DNA of 64,000 bases from Chitinophagaceae bacterium UBA4411 (GCA_002400415.1 DGQP01000001.1:1-64000), one strand, 5' to 3'; positions 43,801 through 53,702 are shown, counted from the stretch's first letter. Notes: generated by a model from the letters alone, not told the origin. Made by a program: numbers and translations.

Positions 43801-46002
43801 ATGGATCTTGTCTACCTGTTCAGGGTGTTGTTCAAACGAAAATGGATAATCCTCGCGGCGGCTGTTATTGCAGCCGGAATGGCTTATTTTTTTACCCGGA
43901 ATGAACCCCGGAATTTCCGTTCTTCTACAGTAGTTTCAACCGGGTTCGGGGTACCCGATGAAATACGTCTCAGCGATGAACGTTATAATTATTTTGACGC
44001 TGAACTAAAGTTTAATAATGCAATCAGCACCTGGACCTCCCCAACAGTAATCAGCCTTTTATCGTATGAACTGATCCTGCATGATCTGAAAAACCCAAAA
44101 ACTGCTTTTCGCCGGCTGACTGAAAAACAACTGGAAACAGACTGGTATAAACAGATTAAAATAGATTCTGCCATCAGAATATTCGAAGAGAAACTGGCCA
44201 CCATGAGTGTGCTTACCTCTTTTAAGCCAGAAGAAAAAAAGTTGCTGGAATTGCTGAAACTTTATGGCTATGGCTATTCAAATATTATGCAACGGCTGAC
44301 TATCAACTGGCAGCAGCGAACTGATTATATTCATATCGATTGTGTTTCCGAAAACCCTGATTTATCGGCTTTTGTTGTCAATAATGTTTTCCAGCAGTTT
44401 ATACGCTATTATAAAGGTATCCGTGATTCCAAATCACAGCAATCCATTGATACACTGGAAAGCATCATGCTTAAGAAGAAACAGGAGTACGACCTCAAAA
44501 ACCAGATGCTGAGAGGAGAAGGTGGTGGTGATGTAAGCAATGAAAGCTCCAGCAAGTATGAGTTGATGGCTGATCTTGAGAAAACCCTGGCCACCGAAAA
44601 AAGTAAGCAAACAGATAATTACTATTCTCTTCGGAAGATCAATCAGCGAATTGCTAACCTTGGCACGGGCACAAGTACAACACCTAACAGTAATAACAAT
44701 GAAGAGCTCATCATTGCCCGTAAAGCCATGAATGATGCTTACGCAGAATACCTGAAAACAAACAGTGCTTCGGATCTGGCCAGGTACAACCAGTTAAAAA
44801 CAGAATATAATAACAAGGTGGCCGGTTCAAAAACTGTTAATAATACACCTGAGCGGGGCACAGAAACAAAAGCCGAACTCCTTAATCAAAAAAATGACCT
44901 GGAACTGGATATCGATGCCAGTAATGTCAAAATCCGCGAACTCGAAAACAGGATTAGCTCCGTAAAGGCCAATGCAAATGCTATTACGGCCAGGGGGGCT
45001 AATGTTGAATCACTGATGGATGAAGTAAAATTAGCAGAGCGTGAATATCTTGATGCCAAATCAAAATACAACAGTGCTTATGAGCAAAGTTCAGCTTCAG
45101 CAAATAACTTTCGTCAATTACAAATAGCGCAGCCGGCCATTGAACCCGAACCATCCAAAAGGAAAATGATTGTTGCCATCGCAGGTATTGTTGCCATGAT
45201 GAGTACCATCCTTTTTATCACTATTCTGACCTATCTCGATTCTTCTATAAAAACGCCGACTATCTTTTCAAAGACAGTGGATTTGAAACTGATCAGTATG
45301 GTCAACTTTATGAATCTGAAAAAGAAGGAGCTGAGGGATATAGTTGCGGGCAAGAACCTCGAAACATCCAAAGCCGAGAAAAAAAGGAGTAATGTATTCA
45401 GGGAATCTATACGAAAATTAAGGTATGAAGTGGAAAAAAGCGGGCATAAAATATTCCTGTTTACCAGTACAAAAAAAGGCATGGGCAAGACCACTCTCAT
45501 CCAGGCACTTTCTTACAGTTTCAGCCTGAGCAATAAGAAAGTACTGGTGATTGATACAAATTTTTGTAATAATGACCTGACAGTACAGATGGATGCCACA
45601 CCCATTCTGGAAAAAATAGCTGCAGAAGGCGACAGCCAGTCGTTTTCTAACTACATCAAATCTGTGGCAAAAGAAATAGACGGCGGCAATATTTATGTGA
45701 TTGGCTCTGAAGGCGGGGATTATACGCCATCTGAAATCCTGCCTAAAGAAAACATACTGGATAAACTTCACCTGCTGGCACCAGAATTTGATTACATTTT
45801 TCTGGAAGGCCCGCCTCTGAATGATTTTACTGACAGTAAAGAGTTACTTCATTATGTAGACAGTGTGATCGCCATTTTCTCGGCCACCCATATTATCAAA
45901 CAAATTGACAAAGAATCTATCCAGTTCTTCAAAGAGATAAATGGCAAATTTTGCGGATCTGTATTGAATAAAGTAGATCTTGAAAACGTTAATGCAATAT
46001 AA
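43801..46002 (+). CDS. Wzc-like polysaccharide chain-length / tyrosine-kinase-like protein
   Basis: A 733-residue inner-membrane protein of the Wzz/Wzc (PCP-2) type. Helix 1 is about 12-32 and helix 2 about 453-473, with a long periplasmic coiled-coil region between (about 210-440). The cytoplasmic C-terminal ATPase domain has a Walker A GMGKTT (560-565). The Walker A' strand is VLVIDTNF (581-588), with Asp585 but Asn587 where BY-kinases usually have a second Asp; the Walker B strand is YIFLEGPP, with Glu669 where Asp is usual. The C-terminus (ends LENVNAI) has no tyrosine cluster. It should control glycan export length; kinase activity is doubtful. It heads a three-gene operon. Confidence 0.87.
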   Translation: MDLVYLFRVLFKRKWIILAAAVIAAGMAYFFTRNEPRNFRSSTVVSTGFGVPDEIRLSDERYNYFDAELKFNNAISTWTSPTVISLLSYELILHDLKNPKTAFRRLTEKQLETDWYKQIKIDSAIRIFEEKLATMSVLTSFKPEEKKLLELLKLYGYGYSNIMQRLTINWQQRTDYIHIDCVSENPDLSAFVVNNVFQQFIRYYKGIRDSKSQQSIDTLESIMLKKKQEYDLKNQMLRGEGGGDVSNESSSKYELMADLEKTLATEKSKQTDNYYSLRKINQRIANLGTGTSTTPNSNNNEELIIARKAMNDAYAEYLKTNSASDLARYNQLKTEYNNKVAGSKTVNNTPERGTETKAELLNQKNDLELDIDASNVKIRELENRISSVKANANAITARGANVESLMDEVKLAEREYLDAKSKYNSAYEQSSASANNFRQLQIAQPAIEPEPSKRKMIVAIAGIVAMMSTILFITILTYLDSSIKTPTIFSKTVDLKLISMVNFMNLKKKELRDIVAGKNLETSKAEKKRSNVFRESIRKLRYEVEKSGHKIFLFTSTKKGMGKTTLIQALSYSFSLSNKKVLVIDTNFCNNDLTVQMDATPILEKIAAEGDSQSFSNYIKSVAKEIDGGNIYVIGSEGGDYTPSEILPKENILDKLHLLAPEFDYIFLEGPPLNDFTDSKELLHYVDSVIAIFSATHIIKQIDKESIQFFKEINGKFCGSVLNKVDLENVNAI

Positions 46003-46006
46003 TTTT

Positions 46007-46738
46007 ATGAACCGTACATTTATTTTACTTCTCCTGCTTGTATCTTTTGCTTCCGGAATACAGGCACAAACCAATGCCGCCCCTGCGCTGCAGACAGATG
46101 CAATCACGGATTCTGCCGAGCAGGCTATCCAGGATACTTTAGTTTACCTGGCTTTAAAAAGCCCGCTCTATTCTGCATCTAACCATCAAAATAAGATTAA
46201 TGAACTGGAGCTGAAAAAAGCGAAAGGTTCCTGGATGAACCTCCTGAGTATCTCTTCAAACTATAATGACCAGACTTTTGCCAAACAAAATCCCAATACA
46301 GCTATAGTTTACCCAAAATATTTCTTTGGGGTCACCATTCCGCTTGGCGTTATTTTCTCGCAAGGTAATTCAGTAAAAATGGCCCGGGCTGCTATTGCAA
46401 ACAGTAAAGACAACCAGGAACAACTGGCCCGGACAATCAAAGCGGATATTTTATCCAAATACAGCCAGTATAAATTATTTAATCAACTGATCAGGCTGCA
46501 GGGTGAACTGATCAATGATATTTCAGCGCAGGTATCTTCCACAGAGGAAAACTTCAAAAAAGGCTCCATTACTGTTGATATTTACCTCACAGCATTAAAA
46601 ACAAATAATGAGGAGATTTCAAAATATTTAATGCTGAAAAACCAGCAACAGCAATTACAATTAGAAATGGAGAAAATCATCGGGGTGCCATTAGAACAAA
46701 TAATAAAACCGGCCCCCCTAACCACCCCTTCAAAATAA
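46007..46738 (+). CDS. Short TolC-family outer-membrane protein
   Basis: A 243-residue exported protein. The ATG at 46007, four bases after the Wzc-like stop, gives signal peptide MNRTFILLLLLVSFASGIQAQ; an upstream TTG frame is rejected because it hides the signal. The mature part is helical with OEP-type strands: SPLYSASNHQNKINELELKKAKGSWMNLLSIS, YFFGVTIPLGVIFS and a long helix pair to the end. TolC proteins are usually 400-500 residues with two OEP repeats; this looks like one. It probably forms part of the export route for the glycan in place of Wza, which is inference from the operon. Confidence 0.78.
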   Translation: MNRTFILLLLLVSFASGIQAQTNAAPALQTDAITDSAEQAIQDTLVYLALKSPLYSASNHQNKINELELKKAKGSWMNLLSISSNYNDQTFAKQNPNTAIVYPKYFFGVTIPLGVIFSQGNSVKMARAAIANSKDNQEQLARTIKADILSKYSQYKLFNQLIRLQGELINDISAQVSSTEENFKKGSITVDIYLTALKTNNEEISKYLMLKNQQQQLQLEMEKIIGVPLEQIIKPAPLTTPSK

Positions 46739-46756
46739 GAAGCGACCATCAACAAT

Positions 46757-47944
46757 ATGGCAGGCAATGGATATATAAAAAGCCTGGACGGAGTCCGGGC
46801 CATAGCAATTATACTGGTAATGACCTACCATGCCGAGATCACCCATTTTGGCTGGTCGGGTGTGCAATTATTTTTTGTGCTATCCGGTTTCCTGATTACT
46901 GGCATATTATGGAATGAAAAAAACAGGGAAGGCTCCCTTTCTTTTAAATTTAAAAAATTCTGGGTTCGCCGTTCACTGCGGATATTCCCCCTTTACTTTG
47001 GATATATTTTCGTTATTGGAATATCCTACCTGCTGTTTCATTTTCCATCTTACTTTGAAATGTACTTCCCCTACCTGGTTTCTTATACGGTCAACTTTAC
47101 CCGCCTGTTGCCCGGTTGGGAAGGAAATCCATTATTCACACACCTCTGGTCATTATCTATCGAAGAGCAATTTTATTTATTGTTCCCGCTTATCATCTTC
47201 TTATGTCCGCCTAAATTCATCAAGTTCCTTCTTATTACAGTTATTCTCCTTTCGCCTGTATTCCGGTTCCTGCTCGGAGAATATTACAAGAACAAAGGTT
47301 TGGCTGATGATGTGGTGGCTAATGCCGTAAACTTCCACACTTTAAGCCATCTTGATGCCTTTTTTATAGGGGGCATTATCCCGGTTTTCTCCCTGCAAAA
47401 CCGTATCAAAAACTCCCGCAATTTCTTCCTGGCTACCCTGGCCATTGTAGCCGGTGCTGGTGTTATTAATTTTATTTTTACACAAACCGGCTCAAGTTAT
47501 TGGCTTGACCTGGGATATAATCACTGGTTGATCGGGAATTACCAGCATGTCTGGCTATACACCTGTATTAACCTTTTCGGCGCCTCCGTTATTCTTTTAT
47601 TAATAAGCCCGGATAACAGGTGGAAGTTCGTATCGTTTTTCAGGAAAATTCTGGAAAGTAAATGGCTCGTCCGGATTGGAAAAGTATCTTACGGAATGTA
47701 TCTTTTTCACTGGCTTATACTGGTATATGTTTTCAATAATCTTTATAAACCGGAAACAATTGCCACCAAGTTGCTGATGTTCATCCCTTATACAGTGGCC
47801 GTGTATCTTTTCTCCCAACTCAGCTACAATTTGTATGAAGTACATTTTATCAGGCTGAAGGACAAATTTTTTACAGGGAAGGGTAAAACAAAAAAAGAGA
47901 GTGCCGAAGTTTTACAACCAATTAACAGAGATGCCATTACCTAA
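46757..47944 (+). CDS. AT3-family membrane acyltransferase (OafA-like)
   Basis: A 395-residue ten-helix membrane protein. SLDGVRAIAIILVMTYH (about 7-23) with His23 and the WSGVQLFFVLSGFLIT segment (about 30-43) are the AT3 hallmarks; RRSLRIFPLYF (about 74-84) and THLWSLSIEEQFYLLFP (about 130-146) follow. Such enzymes O-acetylate or O-acylate polysaccharides or lipid-linked sugars. It is 18 bases after the TolC-like gene and closes the operon, so the exported glycan is probably acylated. The C-terminal tail is basic and cytoplasmic. Confidence 0.9.
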   Translation: MAGNGYIKSLDGVRAIAIILVMTYHAEITHFGWSGVQLFFVLSGFLITGILWNEKNREGSLSFKFKKFWVRRSLRIFPLYFGYIFVIGISYLLFHFPSYFEMYFPYLVSYTVNFTRLLPGWEGNPLFTHLWSLSIEEQFYLLFPLIIFLCPPKFIKFLLITVILLSPVFRFLLGEYYKNKGLADDVVANAVNFHTLSHLDAFFIGGIIPVFSLQNRIKNSRNFFLATLAIVAGAGVINFIFTQTGSSYWLDLGYNHWLIGNYQHVWLYTCINLFGASVILLLISPDNRWKFVSFFRKILESKWLVRIGKVSYGMYLFHWLILVYVFNNLYKPETIATKLLMFIPYTVAVYLFSQLSYNLYEVHFIRLKDKFFTGKGKTKKESAEVLQPINRDAIT

Positions 47945-47984
47945 TGGAGCCAAACTCATCCTGTAAAAGAACTCACAGGACTAA

Positions 47985-49175
47985 TTACTCTGAAAATTCT
48001 TTAGGCGTATGCAGGAATCCTTTCTTATTCTGGCCAATTTTTAATAATGCCCTCAGCATAGATATGATCAGGGCTGGTACCTGCAATACAGCCTTACCTG
48101 TTTCCCTGTTGTAAAATGAAGAAGGAATAGCAACAAGCATTGTCAGCAGGTACAACAAAAATAATGCAACCCACCAGTGCCATGAAGGCAGTAAAAGCTG
48201 AAAGCCCGTAATTATATCGGCTGTACAGACAACCAGGATAAAAAAGAACAACAAAACAAATAATAACCGGGGCAGTAAAAAATTCTGAAAACATTTGTTC
48301 AGGTAGGTTTTTGTCCAGAAGCGGGAAAGCAAATCCTTTTTAAAAAAGCGACTGGCTTGCTCCACCTGTGTACCCAACCAGCGTGTTCTCTGCTTCTCAA
48401 ATACTTCCTTCCTTTGCACTTTTTCATCAAACACATATGCATCATCCAGGTACTCTACGACAATATTCTTTTTAACCAACTGGATGTCAACCTCCCTGTC
48501 CTCACCGGGATTATTCTGTATTTCCGGTAAAGCAAAAATATCTTTCAACAGCTCATACCTGAATGCCATTCCCGAACCAATAAGGGTGCAGGAAAATCCA
48601 GCAACCCTGTGCCCTCTTCTGAAAATCGTATTATTCACTTCTTCACTTAATGCATCAAGGATAGCGACCGCTGTATTTTTATTCTTTGCAGCCCGGTGAC
48701 ACTGGATCACCTCCCAGCCCTGCTGAAATGCATGATTCACTTTTTCAAGACAATCCTGGTTCATAATATTGTCCGAATCCAGGATCATGGCAATATCATA
48801 CACGTCTGAAGGTAATTGGTGAAAAGCAACATTGAGCGATTTAGCTTTCATGCTCACATCAAAAGATACTTCCACAACATTTAGAGGAAGTTCTTTCAAC
48901 TGCCTTATCGTTTCCGGCTGCAGCTGATCTGCAATGACAGTTACCGTGTATCGTTCAGATGGGTAAGATTGTTTTAGTGCCTGTTGTGCCGTATCAAGGA
49001 TTACCGAGTCGTCCTTATAAGAAGGAATAAGAACAGCTATCATAGCCTTTTTTTCAGCTACCGAGTACTTCCTTAAATTCCCAAATCTTCCGGCTATTGC
49101 AAATACAAAAAGGTATACAACACTCAGCCCTGTATAAATAAAGACGATAAGCGATAAGAAATGAATAACCTGCAT
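47985..49175 (-). CDS. Membrane-bound GT2 glycosyltransferase
   Basis: A 396-residue protein with one N-terminal membrane helix (about 5-27) and three C-terminal ones (about 300-370). The GT-A domain (about 45-270) has IPSYKDDS, the donor-metal motif DSDN (about 133-136), the acceptor-side EDREVDIQLV (about 221-230) and QRTRWLGTQ, the Q/RxxRW signature of processive GT2 enzymes (about 261-269). A role in glycan chain synthesis at the inner membrane is likely. It is the last gene of an operon beginning at 53.5 kb. Confidence 0.87.
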   Translation of the reverse strand: MQVIHFLSLIVFIYTGLSVVYLFVFAIAGRFGNLRKYSVAEKKAMIAVLIPSYKDDSVILDTAQQALKQSYPSERYTVTVIADQLQPETIRQLKELPLNVVEVSFDVSMKAKSLNVAFHQLPSDVYDIAMILDSDNIMNQDCLEKVNHAFQQGWEVIQCHRAAKNKNTAVAILDALSEEVNNTIFRRGHRVAGFSCTLIGSGMAFRYELLKDIFALPEIQNNPGEDREVDIQLVKKNIVVEYLDDAYVFDEKVQRKEVFEKQRTRWLGTQVEQASRFFKKDLLSRFWTKTYLNKCFQNFLLPRLLFVLLFFFILVVCTADIITGFQLLLPSWHWWVALFLLYLLTMLVAIPSSFYNRETGKAVLQVPALIISMLRALLKIGQNKKGFLHTPKEFSE

Positions 49176-49183
49176 AGAAATAA

Positions 49184-50320
49184 TTATTTGAGAGTACTGC
49201 TGCCTGTAAATAACTCAAGGTAAATATTCTCAATCCGGCGTGTCATCATAATGGCATCAAACCTTTCCTCCACGGTTTTCCGGCCATTGCCGGCCAGCTG
49301 TTGCAGAAACCCAGGATCCTGAACCATCCGCTGCAAAGCAGTGCAAAGACCCGGCTCCAGGTTTTCCAGTTTCACCAGTAAGCCATCTGTTTCATCTGTC
49401 ACAACATCCGTGCACCCCTGCACAGCAGTAGCAACAGCCGCATTACCCATCGCCATTGCTTCTATCAAACTGACCGGGAGCCCTTCCTTAATGGAGGGAA
49501 GACAAAAGATATCTGATGCTGCAAGTATTGCGGGAACATCAGACCGAAAACCCGGAAAAAAGATGTGGTTACTGACGGCTAATTCATCCGCTAATCTGAC
49601 AGCCTCAGCTCTCGCAGGCCCATCCCCCACCATCAACATATACATATCAGGGTAACTTTGCTGAACCTTTTTAAATGCCCTTATAAGTGGAAGCGGGTTT
49701 TTATCATGAATAAATCTTGCAACAAAACTCACCACTACCGCTTTTTCTGGAATATTAAACTCCTTTCTTATACCAAGCCCTTTATCCAACCTGTTGTATA
49801 CGGCGAGATCCACCCCATTATTAATAACCCGGCATGAAAAATCGCCCAGCTCCTTAATTCCTATTTTCTTATTAGATTCTGAAACAACAATATTCATTTT
49901 CGTTTTCCCGGTCAGGAATTTCTCTCCTTTTATTCTCAGTCTGCGCTTCCATGCCGGTAAATAATCATGAAATGACCAGCCATGAACTGTATGAACTACT
50001 GGTATTTTTAAAGCAGTTGCGGGATAAATAATATTAGAAAGAGCTCTTGCCCCATGCGTATGAATGATATCAACGGAATTACCCAGCAGGATTTTCTTCA
50101 TTTTTTTCCATACCAGAAAATTAAAGGGCACCCGGCTCTTCACAACATAGTTCCTTATTCCCATCGCATTAAGACGATTGATCATCTCTCCATCTGAAAG
50201 AGCAATTACAACCGGCTCAAACCTGTTGCGGTCAAGCTTGCTTAACAATGTCAGCAGATGACTCTCCCCCCCTCCTATTTCTCCCTGCTGAATAACTTCG
50301 AGTACCTTGATTTTTTTCAT
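49184..50320 (-). CDS. GT4-family glycosyltransferase
   Basis: A 378-residue GT-B enzyme. The N-terminal domain begins VLEVIQQGEIGGGESHLLTLL (glycine-rich loop, about 5-25) and has IIHTHGARAL (about 86-95); the C-terminal domain has FVARFIHDKNPLPLIRAF (about 206-223) and the E-x7-E donor site KEGLPVSLIEAMAMG (about 288-302). It is cytoplasmic and would add a sugar from a nucleotide donor to the repeat unit. Eight bases separate it from the downstream GT2 gene. Confidence 0.9.
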   Translation of the reverse strand: MKKIKVLEVIQQGEIGGGESHLLTLLSKLDRNRFEPVVIALSDGEMINRLNAMGIRNYVVKSRVPFNFLVWKKMKKILLGNSVDIIHTHGARALSNIIYPATALKIPVVHTVHGWSFHDYLPAWKRRLRIKGEKFLTGKTKMNIVVSESNKKIGIKELGDFSCRVINNGVDLAVYNRLDKGLGIRKEFNIPEKAVVVSFVARFIHDKNPLPLIRAFKKVQQSYPDMYMLMVGDGPARAEAVRLADELAVSNHIFFPGFRSDVPAILAASDIFCLPSIKEGLPVSLIEAMAMGNAAVATAVQGCTDVVTDETDGLLVKLENLEPGLCTALQRMVQDPGFLQQLAGNGRKTVEERFDAIMMTRRIENIYLELFTGSSTLK

Positions 50321-50329
50321 GTTTGTATA

Positions 50330-51997
50330 TCAATCTGCTTCTGGTATAGTATATACTGATTTTACTTTTGCAGGCAGCAAGGACTGGAAAGCTGCAACAT
50401 CTTTCCGGAGTTGCCGGGCATCAGCGCTGTCAATGCTATAGAACGAAACAGTATCTCCCCCTGTAATCACATTATCACTGATCTGCCAGGTAGCTACTTT
50501 TGTCCAGCCTTCCAGAAGTCTTTTATCAAACCATTCGTCATATACAATAGCGAGACCCGCTTGCTTGCTCTTTACTAGGCTATCAAGAAATTCAGGTGTC
50601 CAGTACTTTTTCTTCCTGCTCCTGGCCACATCTATACTCCCCAGTCCCCATAGATCAATCACTTCCGCTTTGCTGAAAAAAGATATCGCCCCAATATCGT
50701 TAGCCGCAATAGGGGTCCCGGGATAATACTTACGCAGGAATTGCGCCATCTGGTACTGTTGCTCAAAAATATTTACACAAGCCTGTTTAGCCTTGGTAAA
50801 TGCAGCAGCGCTTCGCAATACAAAAGGGAAGAACAAGGCAAAAACCAGGATCCCTGCCAGGAGGCGGGCATATAACCGTTTATCAGGTAACAACTCCTTC
50901 CAATATTTGTTCAGGACAAAGAAGCTGATCACACAGGCATTCATGACCAGGTAAGCTTCATACCTGTAAAACCATCCTGTAGAAGCAAAAGCAAGATGCA
51001 AAACAGTTGTCAGGGTCACTATAAATATTATATAGCTATACTTACCTGCCATCTTTAGCTGGTTTCTAAAGAGCAAATAAAGAAGCGGGAGAAGAATTAA
51101 TATTCTCTGCGCGGTGAGTAAACTGATTCCCGGCGGAGGTACTCCCGGAAGTGATCCTGTGGTTTTGGTAACAGTAAATTTATTGATCAGGATATTACTG
51201 AAGAAATTGAAAACCCCTTTTACAGAAAGTTGAAATTCTTCTGATTTAATAAATACCGGGTTAGGTAAAAAATAGCTGCCTTTTGTAATGGAATACACCC
51301 CGAACAATACAACAGGTAATAATGCGGCAGCGCCTAAAATAAAAGAGGATATTATTTTTTTCCTCCACAATAAGATAAGACAGGCTACTACAACAAGGAA
51401 TAATCCCTCATACCTGATTGCGGTAACCAGGAAAGCGTAAATAAGTAAACTCCAGGGGATTTTCAATTTCCCTGCAACAGGCCTTTCACCCGCTGCCCAA
51501 TCTGCAAATGTTGTAATAAAAAGGAAAGAAAAAAGGCATTGCAGCGTATGCTCCATGCCGCTGATGATCATCACAGGCAAGGGAAGAAAAAAAACGGTCA
51601 GTGTGAGAATTACCAGTCTTGCAAAGATTTCAACCCCTTGCTTACGCAGCCATTTGTCAGCTACTATTAATAAAATAACGGCTGCAATGCAGTTAACAAT
51701 AAAAGGAATTATTACCTGTACTGAAAACAGCTTGAATAAAAAAGCCAGAATCATTGTATATAACAGGGAAGAGGAAGCTGAAGCAAATTCACCCGGATTT
51801 ATACCCCATGTGCCGTCTGTTGCAAGATTCTTAGCAATTTCCATGTGAATAAAAGGATCATCAAGCGGGTACATAAAGACACCGCCGGTTTCCAGCATAA
51901 CTGATCTTTCTATTATCAAAACAGAAACAAACGTAATAATCAGTGCAAATATCAAAGGAACGTTATACAGAAGGCTTTGTCTCTGTATCCTTATCAT
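50330..51997 (-). CDS. GT-C type membrane protein with periplasmic C-terminal domain
   Basis: A 555-residue membrane protein with about ten to eleven helices in the first 420 residues and a periplasmic C-terminal part (about 425-555). The first loop has YPLDDPFIHMEIAKNLATDGTWG (about 43-65), an acidic GT-C-like motif; the tail includes ANDIGAISFFSKAEVIDLWGLGS, seen in many GT39-like or DUF2029-like proteins. Its start overlaps the upstream O-antigen-ligase-like gene by 35 bases and no good later ATG exists, so the overlap seems real. The sugar and acceptor are unknown. Confidence 0.78.
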   Translation of the reverse strand: MIRIQRQSLLYNVPLIFALIITFVSVLIIERSVMLETGGVFMYPLDDPFIHMEIAKNLATDGTWGINPGEFASASSSLLYTMILAFLFKLFSVQVIIPFIVNCIAAVILLIVADKWLRKQGVEIFARLVILTLTVFFLPLPVMIISGMEHTLQCLFSFLFITTFADWAAGERPVAGKLKIPWSLLIYAFLVTAIRYEGLFLVVVACLILLWRKKIISSFILGAAALLPVVLFGVYSITKGSYFLPNPVFIKSEEFQLSVKGVFNFFSNILINKFTVTKTTGSLPGVPPPGISLLTAQRILILLPLLYLLFRNQLKMAGKYSYIIFIVTLTTVLHLAFASTGWFYRYEAYLVMNACVISFFVLNKYWKELLPDKRLYARLLAGILVFALFFPFVLRSAAAFTKAKQACVNIFEQQYQMAQFLRKYYPGTPIAANDIGAISFFSKAEVIDLWGLGSIDVARSRKKKYWTPEFLDSLVKSKQAGLAIVYDEWFDKRLLEGWTKVATWQISDNVITGGDTVSFYSIDSADARQLRKDVAAFQSLLPAKVKSVYTIPEAD

Positions 51998-53468
51998 AAT
52001 ATTTCAGCTTTAAGATGATTGCAAGTATGGGATAGTAAACGACCACATCAGATACGCCCCCGATTGCCACCTGGGCAAATTCTGCGATATAAAATGCAAA
52101 CAGGCTGGTAACACAGGCTGCGGCCAGCACTTTATTTCTTTCCTGCCGGACTCCAAAATAGGCTCTCAGGCCCGCTTTTAAACTCAAATAATACAAAATG
52201 CAGGTGATGGCTAGGCCGATCCATCCTGTCTCAGCCGCTCGTTTTACATAACTGCTGTCCGGCTGAAAGTTTGCCAGGTAATGGCCCGGGTGTTCCCTGA
52301 CTCCATTAAATCCTGTTGTACCCAAACCACCTCCAATAGGGTGGCTCCGGATATATGGCTGGATAAATGCCCTTGCCTGTACTCGTACATTATACGACTC
52401 GTCTTTTGCTCCCATAAATGTTGTCCGGAAACGGGCCAGTGTTTTACCACCATAAAACGGTGCAAAAAGCAGGACTGCAAATACAACTGAAGCAACTATT
52501 CCAAATATACGGGTAGATTTCTTTTCAAAATTAAGCAGTATAAAAAAAGCTATTCCTGCAATAATCGTTGCATAGGCAGTACGGGTGCCGGAATAGGCCA
52601 TACCTAAAATCATCAGAAATGTACCACCATAAAGAATATTCTTAGTGGTACGGTTCTTTTCATTCAGCCCGGCTATTAAAAAGAAAACAGCACAAACCGC
52701 CATCAATATTCCAAACGTTGACGGGTCAGACATCGTTGAGAACTTCCTGAATTCGCCGCCAACAAATATGAGTCCGAGGCCGTGAGGATCAGCAAGGATC
52801 AATTCCATTTCAAAATTGAAATAGCCATGCAACTGTTGCATACATCCATAAAACGCACTGATACTGGCAATGATAAATATATAGCGGAGATATTTCCGGG
52901 CTTTATCATAGCTGTCAAAAACAGCATAAGCAATAAACATGACGAATATATAACCCACAAATTTTCTTATCGCCAGGATATTAGTGCTAAGCGACATTGC
53001 ATTGGGGTTAAAGAACTGGATTGCATTAAAGAACAGTGTAAAGAAAATAAAAGCAACCAGTGTATTTTTAGTAAACAGGCTGAATTCCTGCTTAACTGAT
53101 GTTTTCCTTGTAAAGAGCCCGATAAAAGTAGCCAACACCAGTGCATCAAACAACGCCCCGATTGGCATCTCCCCCTTTAATAACAATCTCGAAAAAAAAG
53201 AAGCGAAAAAAGAAAATCCGGCAATAATATAAAGTCCCGTTTCAGCACTGGATATACATATAATTGCTACACACAAACCGAGAATGGCGCCGAAAACGCC
53301 TAAACCGGCTACCATATTCGTTGCCAGCAGGTAGCCAAAGCCTAATGCTATGGCAAGAGCTAAAAGGTAGCCAAACCAGTTATTAAGTTTTTTCAGGAGA
53401 AATGTCTGTCCGAAAAAATCCTGGAACTTTTTATAGAAGCTATTTTTATACCCGGGTAGATCTCTCAT
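51963..53468 (-). CDS. O-antigen ligase / Wzy-like polymerase
   Basis: A 501-residue polytopic membrane protein with about twelve helices. The Wzy_C signature lies in the large periplasmic loop: NVRVQARAFIQPYIRSHPIGGGLGTTGFNG (about 365-394), followed by PDSSYVKRAAETGWIGLA. This family contains ligases that join glycans to lipid A core and polymerases that join repeat units; sequence cannot separate them, but with a Wzx-type flippase and a Wzc-like protein in the locus a polymerase role is plausible. A possible 31-codon membrane peptide gene lies 13 bases upstream. Confidence 0.87.
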   Translation of the reverse strand: MRDLPGYKNSFYKKFQDFFGQTFLLKKLNNWFGYLLALAIALGFGYLLATNMVAGLGVFGAILGLCVAIICISSAETGLYIIAGFSFFASFFSRLLLKGEMPIGALFDALVLATFIGLFTRKTSVKQEFSLFTKNTLVAFIFFTLFFNAIQFFNPNAMSLSTNILAIRKFVGYIFVMFIAYAVFDSYDKARKYLRYIFIIASISAFYGCMQQLHGYFNFEMELILADPHGLGLIFVGGEFRKFSTMSDPSTFGILMAVCAVFFLIAGLNEKNRTTKNILYGGTFLMILGMAYSGTRTAYATIIAGIAFFILLNFEKKSTRIFGIVASVVFAVLLFAPFYGGKTLARFRTTFMGAKDESYNVRVQARAFIQPYIRSHPIGGGLGTTGFNGVREHPGHYLANFQPDSSYVKRAAETGWIGLAITCILYYLSLKAGLRAYFGVRQERNKVLAAACVTSLFAFYIAEFAQVAIGGVSDVVVYYPILAIILKLKYYDKDTETKPSV

Positions 53469-53481
53469 GATTATTGAATAG

Positions 53482-53577
53482 TCATAAAAATAAGATCTTG
53501 ATAAAAATATAGATCATGGCTCCTGCAGAGAGCAGGATCATACATGTTTCATGAAATGATAACTTCTCATTATCCAT
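53482..53577 (-). CDS. Possible 31-residue single-helix membrane peptide
   Basis: An ATG at 53577-53575 opens a 31-codon frame ending in TGA at 53484-53482, 13 bases before the O-antigen-ligase start. It begins MDNEKLSFHETC and has one hydrophobic helix (about 13-31) containing AGAMIYIFIKILFL. The layout (short charged N-terminus, helix, tight spacing to the next gene) fits a real small membrane protein at the head of the operon. The alternative is a chance frame in the leader. Confidence 0.45.
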   Translation of the reverse strand: MDNEKLSFHETCMILLSAGAMIYIFIKILFL

Positions 53578-53702
53578 AGAATGCGGGGTTTAAAAGGCAG
53601 ACTAAATTATTGAAAATATTCTGAAAATCAAGGCTTTACTATTGATAAATTAAAAATCTGTAGTTATTTTTAGCCCTCAAACATAACTCAAGTAATTTAC
53701 TA

